DNA of 64,000 bases from Clostridia bacterium (GCA_017625565.1 JAGAKN010000014.1:84561-148560); one strand, 5' to 3'; positions 45,376-55,533 are shown, counted from the first letter of the stretch. Notes: generated by a model from the sequence alone, not told the origin. Numbers and translations are program-made.

Positions 45376-45744
45376 ATGATACAACCTCAAACAAGGCTCA
45401 AAGCAGCGGACAACAGCGGCGCAAAAGAGCTTATGTGTATTAGAGTATTAGGCGGCTCCTTCCGTAAGACAGGCAACATCGGCGACGTAATCGTAGCATC
45501 CGTTAAGACGGCAACGCCCGGCGGCGCGGTTAAGAAAGGCGACGTTGTAAAAGCGGTCATCGTAAGAAGCGCAAAAGGCATTAGAAGAGCAGACGGCACG
45601 TTTGTTAAATTCGACGATAACGCAGCCGTAATCATCGACAACCAAAAACAACCTAAAGGTACGCGTATCTTTGGGCCAATCGCGAGAGAATTGAGAGATA
45701 AAGATTATATGAAGATTATCTCCCTTGCTCCTGAAGTACTGTAA
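45376..45744 (+). CDS. rplN: 50S ribosomal protein L14
   Basis: A 122-residue L14 starting [21 protein letters not shown], with the [28 protein letters not shown] end. It contacts 16S rRNA at an intersubunit bridge. Confidence 0.98.
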   Translation: MIQPQTRLKAADNSGAKELMCIRVLGGSFRKTGNIGDVIVASVKTATPGGAVKKGDVVKAVIVRSAKGIRRADGTFVKFDDNAAVIIDNQKQPKGTRIFGPIARELRDKDYMKIISLAPEVL

Positions 45745-45763
45745 TTTGTAGGAGGACGAAACA

Positions 45764-46192
45764 ATGAACGTAAAAGTAAATGATAACGTACTTGTAATTG
45801 CCGGTAAAGATAAAGGCGTACAGGGAAAAGTCCTTGCCACCTCCCCCAAAGCAAATACGGTGACGGTAGAAGGCGTACGTGTACAAAAGAAACATCAAAA
45901 AGCAAGAAAGGCGAATGAAACGAGCAAAATCGTAGAAATTCCCGGACCTATCGACGCATCCAACGTAAAAGTGGTTTGCCCTGCATGTGGAAAAGCAACG
46001 CGGGTAAAACATTCGGTTGTTGACGGCAAGAAGGTAAGAGTATGCGCTTGTGGCGCGGTGCTTGATAAAGTGTACTCGAAGAAAGCGGCGGCGAAAGCAG
46101 CTGTAGCGGCGGAAGAAGCGCCCAAGAAGAGAACGAGAAAGCGCGCGACGACCGCTACCAAGACGGAAACCGAGCAAACGGAAAACAAATAA
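45764..46192 (+). CDS. rplX: 50S ribosomal protein L24 with a basic C-terminal extension
   Basis: A 142-residue L24; the usual length is about 103-110. The KOW core (NVLVIAGKDKGVQGKVL) and a CPACG...CACG zinc-ribbon-like pair are present. The extra 35-40 residues are an Ala/Lys/Thr/Glu-rich low-complexity tail. The start has GGAGG upstream. Confidence 0.96.
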   Translation: MNVKVNDNVLVIAGKDKGVQGKVLATSPKANTVTVEGVRVQKKHQKARKANETSKIVEIPGPIDASNVKVVCPACGKATRVKHSVVDGKKVRVCACGAVLDKVYSKKAAAKAAVAAEEAPKKRTRKRATTATKTETEQTENK

Positions 46193-46206
46193 CGAGGTAG
46201 ACGAAC

Positions 46207-46764
46207 ATGGCAGAAAAAGTTTATAAGAACAGAGTAAAAGAAAAGTACGAAAAAGAAGTAGTACCTTATCTTATGAAAAAATTCGGTTATAAAACCGTAA
46301 TGCAATGCCCGAAACTCGTTAAGATTGTTATCAACACGGGGCTCGGCGATATCAAAGATAACGCAAAATCCATTCAAATGACCGAAAATGAAATCAAGAT
46401 GATTTCCGGACAACAACCGATCTTGACGAAAGCGAAGAAATCTGTCGCAAACTTCAAGGTAAGAGAAGGTCAAACGGTTGGTATTAAAGTCACCCTTCGT
46501 GGCGAAAGAATGTACAACTTCTACGACAAGTTCGTATCGATCGCGCTTCCCCGTCTTCGCGACTTTAGAGGGGTATCGGATAAGGCTTTCGATGGACGCG
46601 GCAACTATTCGGTAGGTTTGAAAGAACAACTGATCTTCCCCGAAATCACCTACGATCAAGTGGAAAAGATTAGAGGGATGGACGTTGCGATCGTAACGAC
46701 GGCGAACACGGACGAAGAGGCAAGAGAGCTTTTGAGAGCGCTCGGTATGCCTTTCAAGAAGTAA
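46207..46764 (+). CDS. rplE: 50S ribosomal protein L5
   Basis: A 185-residue L5 with [29 protein letters not shown] and [18 protein letters not shown]. It binds 5S rRNA and contacts P-site tRNA. Confidence 0.98.
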   Translation: MAEKVYKNRVKEKYEKEVVPYLMKKFGYKTVMQCPKLVKIVINTGLGDIKDNAKSIQMTENEIKMISGQQPILTKAKKSVANFKVREGQTVGIKVTLRGERMYNFYDKFVSIALPRLRDFRGVSDKAFDGRGNYSVGLKEQLIFPEITYDQVEKIRGMDVAIVTTANTDEEARELLRALGMPFKK

Positions 46765-46776
46765 GGAGAAACGAAC

Positions 46777-46962
46777 ATGGCAAAGAAGTCAATGATTAAT
46801 AAACAGCAAAAGACGCCTAAGTTCTCTACGAGAGCTTATACGAGATGCACTATTTGTGGAAGACCTCATGCAGTTTTGAGAAAGTACGGTGTATGCCGTA
46901 TCTGCTTCCGTAACCTTGCGTACAAGGGAGAAATTCCCGGCGTTAAGAAGTCGAGCTGGTAA
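46777..46962 (+). CDS. rpsN: 30S ribosomal protein S14, zinc-binding type
   Basis: A 61-residue type-Z S14 with the zinc ligands CTICGRP and CRICFRN. The presence of the zinc form at the canonical position is typical of Bacillota. Confidence 0.98.
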   Translation: MAKKSMINKQQKTPKFSTRAYTRCTICGRPHAVLRKYGVCRICFRNLAYKGEIPGVKKSSW

Positions 46963-46977
46963 TAGGAGGTAAAAGAA

Positions 46978-47367
46978 ATGACAGATCCTATCGCAGATAT
47001 GCTTACAAGAATTAGAAATGCGATCACGGCGAACAAGGAAAGCGTGGAAATCCCCGCATCCAACGAAAAGAAAGCCATTGCTGAAATTCTTCTCAACGAA
47101 GGTTGGGTAAAGGACGTAAAGATCGTTGAAGACGGTTATAACGGCAAGATCGTAGTCACGTTGAAATATGACGACAAGAAATCGGTTATCAGCGGGTTGC
47201 AACGGGTTTCCAAACCTGGTTTGCGTACCTATGCTGGTGTAGCGAACATGCCCAGAGTACTCGGTGGATTCGGTACGGTTATCCTTTCCACGAATAAGGG
47301 TATTATGACAGGCAAGAAAGCAAAGGCAGCCAACGTAGGTGGCGAAGTTCTTTGCTACGTATGGTAA
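46978..47367 (+). CDS. rpsH: 30S ribosomal protein S8
   Basis: A 129-residue S8 starting [15 protein letters not shown] and ending [10 protein letters not shown]8 binds 16S helix 21; in E. coli it also represses the spc operon. Confidence 0.98.
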   Translation: MTDPIADMLTRIRNAITANKESVEIPASNEKKAIAEILLNEGWVKDVKIVEDGYNGKIVVTLKYDDKKSVISGLQRVSKPGLRTYAGVANMPRVLGGFGTVILSTNKGIMTGKKAKAANVGGEVLCYVW

Positions 47368-47383
47368 CGGGAGGGAATGAGCA

Positions 47384-47932
47384 ATGTCGAGAATCGGTAA
47401 AATGCCCATCGCGCTTCCCGCAGGCGTAACGGTAGAATTTAAAAACGGCGTCGCAACGGTAAAAGGCCCGAAAGGGACTTTGACGAGAGAAGTCGTAGGC
47501 AACATCGGTATCGAAACGGAAGGCGCTACCCTTTTGGTAAAGGCGCTTGACGATGCCGCAGACACGAACGCAAAACACGGTCTTTACAGAGCGCTCTTGA
47601 ACGGTATGGTCACGGGCGTGACGGAAGGTTTCGTGAGAACGTTGGAAGTTAAGGGCGTAGGTTGGAAAGCCGCTGTTCAAGGCAACAAACTTGTTTTGAA
47701 CGTAGGTTTCTCCCATCCCGTAGAATTCGTTGCTCCCGAAGGGATCAAGTTTGAATGCCCCACGCTTACGGAAGTAAACGTATCGGGTATCAGCAAGGAA
47801 CTTGTAGGTCAAGTTGCAGCGAATATCAGAGCGATTAGAGTGCCCGAACCTTACCATGGATACGGGATTCGCTATAAGGGCGAACACGTAGAACATAAAG
47901 AAGGTAAGACTTCCGGTAAAGGTAAGAAATAA
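47384..47932 (+). CDS. rplF: 50S ribosomal protein L6
   Basis: A 182-residue L6 with SRIGKMPIALP, KGVGWKAAVQGNKLVLNVGFSHPVEF (in pieces) and the C-terminal EPYHGYGIRYKGEHV. Confidence 0.98.
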   Translation: MSRIGKMPIALPAGVTVEFKNGVATVKGPKGTLTREVVGNIGIETEGATLLVKALDDAADTNAKHGLYRALLNGMVTGVTEGFVRTLEVKGVGWKAAVQGNKLVLNVGFSHPVEFVAPEGIKFECPTLTEVNVSGISKELVGQVAANIRAIRVPEPYHGYGIRYKGEHVEHKEGKTSGKGKK

Positions 47933-47945
47933 GGAGCGTTAAAGT

Positions 47946-48329
47946 ATGATTACGAAAATTGATAAAAATGCAGTCAGACAGAAACGTCACGCACGGGTAA
48001 GAAAGACGGTCACGGGTACGGCGGAAATGCCCCGTATGAACGTCTATAGAAGCCTTAATCACATCTACGTACAAGTAATTGACGATAGAAAGGGCGACGC
48101 AAAGGGCGGAGTCACGCTTGCTGCGGCATCTACTATGGACAAAGTTGTAAAAGAAAAGATCGCAGGTCTTAGCAAAACGGAAGCGGCTAAAATCGTCGGC
48201 GCAGTTGCGGCAGAAAGAGCAATGGCGAAGGGCGTGCAAGCAGTCGTATTCGACAGAGGCGGTTATCTTTACACGGGACGTGTAAAGGCAGTCGCAGACG
48301 GCGCAAGAGAAGCCGGACTTAAATTCTAA
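47946..48329 (+). CDS. rplR: 50S ribosomal protein L18
   Basis: A 127-residue 5S rRNA-binding protein. [18 protein letters not shown] is a close form of the family's RSNKHIYAQVIDD segment, and [25 protein letters not shown] ends it. Confidence 0.97.
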   Translation: MITKIDKNAVRQKRHARVRKTVTGTAEMPRMNVYRSLNHIYVQVIDDRKGDAKGGVTLAAASTMDKVVKEKIAGLSKTEAAKIVGAVAAERAMAKGVQAVVFDRGGYLYTGRVKAVADGAREAGLKF

Positions 48330-48340
48330 GGAGTAGGACA

Positions 48341-48868
48341 ATGGCAGACGAAAAGAGAGAAAGAAGACCTCAAAGAAGACAATCGGAAGACGACGGGCTT
48401 ATTAAAAAGCTTATCGAAGTTAACCGCGTGACCAAGGTTGTAAAGGGTGGTAAGAACATGCGTTTCGCAGCCCTCGTAATCGTTGGCGACGGCAAAGGCA
48501 AGATCGGCGTTGCTACGGGTAAAGCGAAAGAAGTTCCCGAAGCAATCGAAAAAGCAACTTTGCGTGCGAAGAAGAAAATGGTTTCCGTAGCGATCGTAGA
48601 CAATACGATTCCCCACCAAGTTGTTGGTAAATTCGGCCGTGGCGCAGTCTTGATGATGCCCGCTGCAGAAGGTACCGGTGTTATCGCGGGTGGTCCTGTA
48701 CGTGCGGTTATGGAAGCAGTAGGTATTAAGAACATTAGAACGAAATCTCACGGTAGCCAAAATGCAGGCAACTGCGTAAAGGCGGCAATCGAAGGTTTGA
48801 AAGAACTCAAATCAGTAGAATACGTTGCTGCGCTTCGCGGTAAAACCGTTGAAGAGATTTTAAGTTGA
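48341..48868 (+). CDS. rpsE: 30S ribosomal protein S5
   Basis: A 175-residue S5 with an N-terminal charged extension, the [23 protein letters not shown] double-stranded RNA-binding segment (in pieces) and [19 protein letters not shown]. Confidence 0.98.
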   Translation: MADEKRERRPQRRQSEDDGLIKKLIEVNRVTKVVKGGKNMRFAALVIVGDGKGKIGVATGKAKEVPEAIEKATLRAKKKMVSVAIVDNTIPHQVVGKFGRGAVLMMPAAEGTGVIAGGPVRAVMEAVGIKNIRTKSHGSQNAGNCVKAAIEGLKELKSVEYVAALRGKTVEEILS

Positions 48869-48889
48869 GAGTGACGGAGGAATACAACA

Positions 48890-49069
48890 ATGGCTAAAAT
48901 CAGAATTACGCTTGTAAAAAGCACGATCGGGCAAGTAGCATCCGTAAAAGGGACTGTTGCGGCGCTCGGCCTTAAGAAAATCCGTTCTTTCAAAGAACTT
49001 GACGATTCCCCCGCGGTACAAGGCATGATCGCGAAGGTGAAGCACCTCGTCAAAGTAGAAAACGTTTAA
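48890..49069 (+). CDS. rpmD: 50S ribosomal protein L30
   Basis: A 59-residue L30: AKIRITLVKSTIG, then GLKKIRSFKELDDSPAVQGMI and the VKHLVKVENV end. GACGGAGG lies ten bases before the ATG. It is in its canonical place between rpsE and rplO. Confidence 0.96.
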   Translation: MAKIRITLVKSTIGQVASVKGTVAALGLKKIRSFKELDDSPAVQGMIAKVKHLVKVENV

Positions 49070-49080
49070 GGAGAGTTATT

Positions 49081-49527
49081 ATGAGAATAGATACTCTTTC
49101 CCCCGCACAAGGGGCAACAAAAGCGACGAAAAGACTTGGCCGTGGTATCGGTTCGGGTACGGGTAAAACGTCGGGTAAAGGGCACAAAGGTCAATGGGCT
49201 CGTTCCGGCGGTGGCGTACGTCCCGGGTTTGAAGGCGGTCAAATGCCTATCGCACGTCGTGTACCGAAGAGAGGGTTTACCCACAACGGTAAGAAAGTTT
49301 ACGTGATCGTAAACCTTTCCGATCTTGCGGAACTTCCGGAAGGAACGGTTGTCGATTACGGTTTCGTTATGGCGAACGGCCTTGCGAAAGAAGTAAAAAA
49401 CAACAGCGGTTTGAAAGTTCTCGGCAACGGTGAATTGAAAGTAGCGCTTACGGTTAAGGCTGCGAAATTCTCTGCAACGGCAAAAGCTGCAATCGAAGCG
49501 GCAAAAGGCACGGCTGAAACTCTCTAA
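49081..49527 (+). CDS. rplO: 50S ribosomal protein L15
   Basis: A 148-residue L15 with the glycine-rich RLGRGIGSGTGKTSGKGHKGQ start region and FEGGQMPIARRVPKRGF. It begins 11 bases after rpmD. Confidence 0.98.
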   Translation: MRIDTLSPAQGATKATKRLGRGIGSGTGKTSGKGHKGQWARSGGGVRPGFEGGQMPIARRVPKRGFTHNGKKVYVIVNLSDLAELPEGTVVDYGFVMANGLAKEVKNNSGLKVLGNGELKVALTVKAAKFSATAKAAIEAAKGTAETL

Positions 49528-49640
49528 TCAAAGAAATTGTGGCGCGGAAGACTGTTTTTTCAGTTTTCCGTAGTTCGCATTATTTCTCCCACTGTTCCGC
49601 GGTAAACGGAACGAAAAAATAACCATTCACGGAGAAAAAA
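49528..49640 (+). other. rplO-secY spacer with two hairpins
   Basis: A CGGAAGACTG/CAGTTTTCCG stem with a T-rich loop (about 49546-49571) and a GTTCCG/CGGAAC stem (about 49592-49610) precede the secY ribosome site CGGAG. Neither is followed by a T run. They may tune secY relative to r-protein expression. Confidence 0.4.
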
Positions 49641-50948
49641 ATGTTACAAACCATTATTAATGCATTAAAAGTCAAGGAAATTAGACGTAAGGTGTATATG
49701 ATGCTCCTTTTGCTCTTAATTTTCCGTATTGGCTGTTTTATCCCTGTTCCCGGTTTGAATCGGTCGAACTTTGAGGGTGTAGTCGAAGGCAACGATTTCT
49801 TAAGACTTATGAGTAGCATCACGGGTGGTGCGTTAGGTCAAGGTACAATCTTTGCATTAGGTATCGGTCCGTACATTAACGCTTCGATTATTATGCAACT
49901 TTTAAGCGTTGGCATTCCTGCGCTTGAAAGATTGTCTAAGCAAGGCGAAGAAGGCCGTAAGAAAATCGCGCAATACACGAGATACGTGACGATTTTGTTG
50001 GCAATTGTACAATCGGTCGGCATCATTCTTAACTTTGCTAGCGAAGCGGATGCAATCGACACGGTATTCTTTGCGGATAAGATGTGGATTGCGGGTGTCT
50101 TTATGACGCTCGTATACACGGCTGGTGCGTTTATCGTTATGTGGATCGGTGAAAGAATTACCGACTACGGCGTGGGCAACGGTCAATCCATGATTATTTT
50201 CGTAGGTATCTTGTCGACGGCAGGTATGCTTATCGCGGGTAAAATTGATGCGATTTCTACTTCGAATTTCGATCCGCTTTGGGATATTATCGTATTCGCG
50301 CTGGTTGCAACTGTCATTTTCTTTGCAATCGTTTACGTAGACCTTTCCGAAAGAAAAGTACCCGTACAATACGCAAAGCAAATCAAAGGCAGAAAGATGT
50401 ACGGCGGTCAATCTTCTTCGATTCCCATCAAGATCAGCGGCGGTGGCGTTATGCCTCTCATCTTCGCATTCTCGATTTTGAGTTTCCCGCAAATGATCTC
50501 GAGTATGTTCTGGCCCGGTTCTGGGTTTGACAAGTGGTGGACGAAGTGGATGTCGGCATCGGCAGACGGCACGGGTTCACTCTTGTATTCGTTCGTTTTG
50601 TGCTTGTTGATTTTTGCATTCTCGTTCTTCTATGCGCAAATGCAATTCAACCCCGAAGACGTATCTAAGAGCATCCAACAAAACGGTGGGTTCATTCAAG
50701 GTATTCGTCCGGGGAAAGCAACGGAAGCGTATTTGAAGAAAATTTCTAACCGTATTACGTTATTCGGTGCGATCTACTTGTCGTTGGTTGCGTTTATTCC
50801 TGCCATCGCATTCGCATGGGCATCGTTTGATTTGGTCAACGTATTCTCGACCACGGGGATCTTGATCGTTGTATCGGTAGCAATGGAATTTGAAAAACAA
50901 CTTCAAGCGCAATTGATGATGAAGAATTACAAAGGATTCTTAAAGTAA
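49641..50948 (+). CDS. secY: Preprotein translocase subunit SecY
   Basis: A 435-residue polytopic protein with ten predicted membrane spans. It has the plug-region start FRIGCFIPVPGLNR, the GIGPYINASIIMQLL segment, VPVQYAKQIKGRKMYGGQSS (cytoplasmic loop) and FNPEDVSKSIQQNGGFIQGIRPG. It forms the export channel with SecG (31.6 kb) and SecE (not in window). Confidence 0.98.
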   Translation: MLQTIINALKVKEIRRKVYMMLLLLLIFRIGCFIPVPGLNRSNFEGVVEGNDFLRLMSSITGGALGQGTIFALGIGPYINASIIMQLLSVGIPALERLSKQGEEGRKKIAQYTRYVTILLAIVQSVGIILNFASEADAIDTVFFADKMWIAGVFMTLVYTAGAFIVMWIGERITDYGVGNGQSMIIFVGILSTAGMLIAGKIDAISTSNFDPLWDIIVFALVATVIFFAIVYVDLSERKVPVQYAKQIKGRKMYGGQSSSIPIKISGGGVMPLIFAFSILSFPQMISSMFWPGSGFDKWWTKWMSASADGTGSLLYSFVLCLLIFAFSFFYAQMQFNPEDVSKSIQQNGGFIQGIRPGKATEAYLKKISNRITLFGAIYLSLVAFIPAIAFAWASFDLVNVFSTTGILIVVSVAMEFEKQLQAQLMMKNYKGFLK

Positions 50949-50956
50949 GCGAAATA

Positions 50957-50991
50957 ACTTTTGCGCTTCGTTTTAAGCGGAGCGCAAAAGT
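50957..50991 (+). other. Strong hairpin between secY and adk
   Basis: ACTTTTGCGCT (50957-50967) and AGCGCAAAAGT (50981-50991) pair perfectly, with inner TCG/CGG extending the stem. GAAAATAGC follows rather than T residues, so it looks like an RNA-processing or stability element rather than a terminator. Confidence 0.6.
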
Positions 50992-51017
50992 GAAAATAGC
51001 AAAGGGATTAGGTAATC

Positions 51018-51647
51018 ATGAATATTATTTTACTCGGTGCGCCCGGCGCAGGAAAAGGTACGCAAGCAACGAAAATTTCGGATGCATACTTACTTCCGCA
51101 TATTTCTACGGGCGATATTTTCAGAGAGAATATTAAAAATCAAACGGAAATCGGTTTACTCGCAAAATCCTTTATCGATAAGGGGCAACTTGTTCCAGAT
51201 GAAGTCACTTGCAAGATCGTGGAAGAACGTATTACAAGATCGGATTGTAAAAACGGTTATATGTTAGACGGTTTCCCCCGTACGATCGCGCAAGCGGAAG
51301 CGCTTGACAAAATCACGAATATCGATTTGGTTATCAACGTTGACGTAGACTTTTCGTTGTTGATGGATCGACTTTGCGGTAGACGTGTTTGCAAGGATTG
51401 TGGTGAAAGCTATCACGTATCTAGGCTCGGCGGTGCGACGACTTGTTCGCGTTGCGGTGGGGAATTGTATCAACGTAAAGACGATAATCCCGAAACCGTA
51501 CAAAGCCGTTTGGACGTCTATACCGCGCAAACAGCGCCTTTAATCGAATATTATGAAAAGAAAGGTTTGTTGTTCAACGTGGTAGGGAATACGACTCCTG
51601 AAGACGTATATTCAAAGATTTCCGCAAAGTTGGATAGTTTGAAGTGA
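51018..51647 (+). CDS. adk: Adenylate kinase
   Basis: A 209-residue AMP+ATP to 2 ADP enzyme. Walker A GAPGAGKGTQ, the AMP-binding HISTGDIFR and DGFPRTIAQA, and a zinc-type LID (CKDCGESYH and CSRCGGELY) are visible. The zinc LID is typical of Gram-positives. Confidence 0.98.
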   Translation: MNIILLGAPGAGKGTQATKISDAYLLPHISTGDIFRENIKNQTEIGLLAKSFIDKGQLVPDEVTCKIVEERITRSDCKNGYMLDGFPRTIAQAEALDKITNIDLVINVDVDFSLLMDRLCGRRVCKDCGESYHVSRLGGATTCSRCGGELYQRKDDNPETVQSRLDVYTAQTAPLIEYYEKKGLLFNVVGNTTPEDVYSKISAKLDSLK

Positions 51648-51654
51648 CGAAACT

Positions 51655-52398
51655 ATGATTCACGTAAAGAGCGAAAAAGAAATAGATTTGATGCGTGAGC
51701 CCTGTAAGATTTTGCGTGATACGTTTGCTTACGTAGGTTCGGAAATCAAAGCCGGCATGACAACGAAAGAAGTAGACGCTTTGGTGGAACGGTATATCCG
51801 TTCGTCGGGCGCGTATCCTTCCTGTTTGGGCTATGGTGGATTTCCCGCATCGGCTTGTATTTCCGTCAACGAAATGGTCGTGCACGGCATTCCCGACGAG
51901 AGAGTGTTGAAAGACGGCGATATCGTTAGTGTGGACGTTTGCGCTTATAAGAACGGCTATCACGGCGACGCATGTCGGACGTTTTGTATCGGCAACGTGT
52001 CTGAGGACGTGAAACGCTTGGTACAAGTCACGGAAGAATGTTTCTTTAAAGCGGTAGAGAAATTAAGAGCGGGTACACCGTTATACGATATCGGATATCG
52101 GGTACAAAAACACGCGGAAGCGCACGGATACGGCGTCGTTCGTTCGTACACAGGGCACGGAATCGGGAAAGAAATGCACGAAGATCCGTCCGTTCCCAAC
52201 TTTGGGAAACTTGGTACGGGTTTACGGTTAAAAGCAGGTATGGTGCTTTGTGTAGAACCGATGATCACGATGGGTAGCTGGAAAGTACGGCTGTTAGACG
52301 ACGGCTGGGGAGCGGTTACCGTAGACGGCAAACCTGCGGCGCATTACGAAAACACGTTGGTAGTGCGCGAGGATGGCGTGGAAATTCTTACGTTGTAA
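51655..52398 (+). CDS. map: Type I methionine aminopeptidase
   Basis: A 247-residue enzyme removing initiator Met from nascent proteins. Metal ligands lie in [20 protein letters not shown] (two Asp), [13 protein letters not shown] (His), CVEPMITMG (Glu) and the C-terminal HYENTLVV (Glu). The substrate-binding VVHGIPD His is present. It starts seven bases after adk. Confidence 0.98.
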   Translation: MIHVKSEKEIDLMREPCKILRDTFAYVGSEIKAGMTTKEVDALVERYIRSSGAYPSCLGYGGFPASACISVNEMVVHGIPDERVLKDGDIVSVDVCAYKNGYHGDACRTFCIGNVSEDVKRLVQVTEECFFKAVEKLRAGTPLYDIGYRVQKHAEAHGYGVVRSYTGHGIGKEMHEDPSVPNFGKLGTGLRLKAGMVLCVEPMITMGSWKVRLLDDGWGAVTVDGKPAAHYENTLVVREDGVEILTL

Positions 52399-52466
52399 GG
52401 GTTCGACGCAAAAATAAAAACTGCAAGCATTGTGCTTGTCGGATAAAAAATTCGGAGGGAGTTCCT

Positions 52467-52688
52467 GTGTCCAAAGACGACGTAATTGAAGCGGAAGGAA
52501 AAGTAATCGAAGCGTTGCCGAATGCAACCTTTAAGGTGCAACTTTCCAACGGTCATACCATCACGGCGTATATTTCCGGAAAGCTGAGAATGAATTATAT
52601 CAGAATCATTGAAGGCGATACGGTAAAATTGGAAATGAGCCCGTACGATCTGACGAAAGGCAGAATCACGTGGCGTAGCAAGTCGTAA
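52467..52688 (+). CDS. infA: Translation initiation factor IF-1
   Basis: A 73-residue OB-fold factor: [36 protein letters not shown], and the [13 protein letters not shown] end. It starts with GTG, supported by GGAGGGAG upstream. No KOW-domain gene lies between map and infA as in Bacillus. Confidence 0.97.
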   Translation: MSKDDVIEAEGKVIEALPNATFKVQLSNGHTITAYISGKLRMNYIRIIEGDTVKLEMSPYDLTKGRITWRSKS

Positions 52689-52730
52689 TACACGACGAAA
52701 ATAGAGTTTAATTAACAAGGAGAAAATACA

Positions 52731-52847
52731 ATGAAAGTCAGACCTTCTGTAAAACCTATGTGTGATAAATGCAAAGTTATCAAGAGAAATGGTAGAGTAA
52801 TGGTAATTTGCTCGAAGAGTAAGAGCCATAAACAAAGACAAGGTTAA
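52731..52847 (+). CDS. rpmJ: 50S ribosomal protein L36
   Basis: A 38-residue zinc-binding L36: [20 protein letters not shown], then [14 protein letters not shown], with a C-x2-C...C...H ligand set. AAGGAG precedes the ATG. Confidence 0.96.
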   Translation: MKVRPSVKPMCDKCKVIKRNGRVMVICSKSKSHKQRQG

Positions 52848-52866
52848 AAAAAGTTGTAAAAAACGC

Positions 52867-52896
52867 TTGACAAGCTTTGACAAAATATGGTAATAT
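52867..52896 (+). promoter_or_regulatory. Promoter of the alpha operon (rpsM-rplQ)
   Basis: TTGACA at 52867-52872 and TAATAT at 52891-52896, spacer 18; a second TTGACA lies at 52877-52882. It starts a second transcription block after rpmJ. Confidence 0.75.
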
Positions 52897-52902
52897 ATTA
52901 AT

Positions 52903-53158
52903 ATGCCGTAATTTGGAAGATGTCGCGAAATATGACGTTTTTCCTAAAAAAATATGTAATCAGACTGAATTTCCGTAGGATTGCGGAAACTCAGTTTTGT
53001 TGCGTTATTACGCGCGGGCGTATGGACATGCGTAGTAATAACGTATCGATTACGAAAACAATACAATGCGATTAGGCGAGGTATTTTCCACTACGTCGCG
53101 TAAAAGCATTCGTTAGCGATATACAAAAAATCATCATTAAAAAATAAACGGAGGATAG
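52903..53158 (+). promoter_or_regulatory. Leader of the alpha operon with a terminator-like hairpin
   Basis: The 317-base gap before rpsM contains no gene. ACTGA/TCAGT and TTTCCG/CGGAAA arms (about 52964-52996) form a stem with one internal mismatch, directly followed by TTTTG, consistent with an attenuator. An ACGCATG-type repeat and further partial pairings follow to 53100. Alpha-operon leaders are bound by S4 in other bacteria. Confidence 0.55.
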
Positions 53159-53164
53159 AAATCA

Positions 53165-53533
53165 ATGGCACGTATTGCCGGTGTAGATTTACCCAGAGAA
53201 AAGAGAGTCGAAATCGGGCTTACCTATATCTATGGTATCGGTTTAACGACTTCGAAAAAGATTCTCGCGGAAACGGGTATCAATCCCGATACGAGAGTAA
53301 AAGATCTCGACGAGAACGACGTTTCCAAATTGAGAGAATATATCGATCACAACCTTAGAGTAGAAGGTGAACTTAGAAGTGAAGTTTCCCTTAACATCAA
53401 ACGCCTTATGGAAATTGGATGCTACAGAGGTATCCGTCATAGAAAAGGCTTGCCTGTACGCGGACAAAGCACGAAGAGAAATGCACGTACCCGCAAAGGA
53501 CCTGCGCGCGCAATCGCAGGTAAGAAGAAGTAA
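53165..53533 (+). CDS. rpsM: 30S ribosomal protein S13
   Basis: A 122-residue S13: [25 protein letters not shown] (in pieces), a central helical part with [14 protein letters not shown], and a basic [11 protein letters not shown] tail that touches P-site tRNA. Confidence 0.98.
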   Translation: MARIAGVDLPREKRVEIGLTYIYGIGLTTSKKILAETGINPDTRVKDLDENDVSKLREYIDHNLRVEGELRSEVSLNIKRLMEIGCYRGIRHRKGLPVRGQSTKRNARTRKGPARAIAGKKK

Positions 53534-53547
53534 GGAGGCGATAAAAA

Positions 53548-53946
53548 ATGGCTGAAATGAAGAAAAAAGTCGCTTCCCGTAAGCGCAAAGAAATTAGAAA
53601 AATCGACAAAGGTCAAGTGCATATTCAATCGACGTTCAACAACACGATCGTGACGGTGACGGATATGAACGGTAATGCAATCGCGCAATCGAGCGCGGGT
53701 GCGTTGGGCTACAAGGGCAGCAGAAAAGGTACGCCTTTCGCAGCGCAAATGGCTGCGGAAACGGCGGCAAAAGTTGGTAAAGACCACGGGCTTAAGAGCG
53801 TAGAAGTCTACGTAAAAGGTCCTGGCGCAGGTAGAGAATCGGCGATCCGTGCGCTTTCTGCGTGCGAATTGGAAATCACGTTGATTTCCGACGTTTCGCC
53901 CATTCCCCACAACGGATGCAGACCCCCGAAGCGTCGTAGAGTTTAA
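53548..53946 (+). CDS. rpsK: 30S ribosomal protein S11
   Basis: A 132-residue S11 with [35 protein letters not shown] and the C-terminal [16 protein letters not shown]. Confidence 0.98.
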   Translation: MAEMKKKVASRKRKEIRKIDKGQVHIQSTFNNTIVTVTDMNGNAIAQSSAGALGYKGSRKGTPFAAQMAAETAAKVGKDHGLKSVEVYVKGPGAGRESAIRALSACELEITLISDVSPIPHNGCRPPKRRRV

Positions 53947-53966
53947 TCAGGAGGCAGTATAGAATT

Positions 53967-54557
53967 ATGGCAATCAATAAATACAATAGATTGAAGAGAT
54001 GCAGATTCCTTGAATTGGATCCTACTGCAGTCGGTTGTTTCAAAAAATCCATTAGAACTTCCGGCAGAAAAGGCAAGAAGATCAGCGAATACGGTTTGCA
54101 ACTCCGCGAAAAACAAAGAGCAAAATTCATCTATAACGTCAGCGAAAAGCAATTCCGTCATTATTATGACGTAGCAGATCGTATGAAGGGCGTGACCGGT
54201 GAAAACATGTTGATCCTTTTGGAGAGAAGATTGGATAACGTTATTTACAGAATGGGTATTGCGACGACGCGCTTGCAAGCAAGACAACTTGTATCGCACG
54301 CGCAATTCTACGTAAACGGTAGACGGGTAAATATTCCTTCTTATCTCGTAAAAGCGGGCGACGTTATTGCCGTTAAAGACAGCAAAAAGAGCAATAAATA
54401 TTTCACGGCTATTAAAGAATCGAAAGCTCCCGGTCTTGTAAAATGGGTAGAATTCGATCGCGAAAAACTTGAAGGAAAGGTATTGGCTCTTCCGAATAGA
54501 GAAGACATCGACAGCCAGATTGAAGAACACATGATTGTCGAATTGTACTCCAAATAA
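53967..54557 (+). CDS. rpsD: 30S ribosomal protein S4
   Basis: A 196-residue S4. The S4 RNA-binding domain reads RLDNVIYRMGIATTRLQARQLVSH in part and ends VNGRRVNIPSYLV. No zinc Cys cluster is present near the N terminus. It is the likely repressor of this operon by analogy with other bacteria. Confidence 0.97.
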   Translation: MAINKYNRLKRCRFLELDPTAVGCFKKSIRTSGRKGKKISEYGLQLREKQRAKFIYNVSEKQFRHYYDVADRMKGVTGENMLILLERRLDNVIYRMGIATTRLQARQLVSHAQFYVNGRRVNIPSYLVKAGDVIAVKDSKKSNKYFTAIKESKAPGLVKWVEFDREKLEGKVLALPNREDIDSQIEEHMIVELYSK

Positions 54558-54578
54558 TCGTATATAGGAGGTAATATA

Positions 54579-55529
54579 ATGATCGAAATGGATATGCCTA
54601 AACTCGAAGTGCTTGAAAACGACGATTTCTATGCGAAAGTTGTATGCGAGCCCTTAGAGAAAGGTTTCGGTCTTACTATTGGAAACTGTTTAAGAAGAAT
54701 TTTGCTTTCTGCATTGCCGGGTGCGGCTGTGGAAGGAATTAAATTCCTTGACGGTAGCGTTAAACATGAATTTTCTGCAGTAGCGGGAATCAAGGAAGAC
54801 GTTACGGAAATTATTTTAAACTTGAAAACGTTGGCGTTAAAGACGAAAGTCATTGATAAAGCATACGAAAAAGTTTTGCATATCACGAAAGAAGGCCCTG
54901 CGGTGTTTACCGGCAAAGACCTGAACGTAGATGCGGAAATCGAAGTAATCAATGCGGATCAATATATCTGCACGATCGACGAAGGCGCAAAACTTGACGT
55001 AGAATTGACGATCGGTCGCGGTAGAGGGTATAAACCTGCAAAGGAAAATAAGAAACCCGTTGTAGACTATATTGCAATCGACTCGATTTATACGCCCGTA
55101 CAAAAGGTCAATTATACGGTTGAACCTACCCGTGTAGGACAAGAAGTAGACTATGATAAATTGACGTTAGAAGTATGGACGGACGGCACGTTCTCGGGCA
55201 AAGAAATCATTTCTTTGGCAGCGAAAATTATGCAGGACCACATCAACCTGTTTGTTAATTTGAGCGAAACGATCAAAGATTATGAAATTCTTCGTAAGAC
55301 AGAAGATGACAAACAACAACAGATTCTCAAGATGGCGATTGAAGAAATGGACTTGTCCGTCCGTTCGTACAACTGCTTGAAGAGAGCGAACATTCATACG
55401 GTCGCAGACCTGACTTACAAGACGGAAGACGATATGTTGAAGGTAAGAAATCTCGGCAGAAAGTCTTTGGAAGAAGTAATTCATAAGTTGGAGTCTTACG
55501 GTCTCGCATTAAAACAACAGGAGGATTAA
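54579..55529 (+). CDS. rpoA: DNA-directed RNA polymerase subunit alpha
   Basis: A 316-residue alpha subunit. The N-terminal assembly domain has EPLEKGFGLTIGNCLRRILLSALPG in pieces; the C-terminal domain ends VRNLGRKSLEEVIHKLESYGL, which contacts UP elements and activators. Confidence 0.98.
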   Translation: MIEMDMPKLEVLENDDFYAKVVCEPLEKGFGLTIGNCLRRILLSALPGAAVEGIKFLDGSVKHEFSAVAGIKEDVTEIILNLKTLALKTKVIDKAYEKVLHITKEGPAVFTGKDLNVDAEIEVINADQYICTIDEGAKLDVELTIGRGRGYKPAKENKKPVVDYIAIDSIYTPVQKVNYTVEPTRVGQEVDYDKLTLEVWTDGTFSGKEIISLAAKIMQDHINLFVNLSETIKDYEILRKTEDDKQQQILKMAIEEMDLSVRSYNCLKRANIHTVADLTYKTEDDMLKVRNLGRKSLEEVIHKLESYGLALKQQED

Positions 55530-55533
55530 AATT

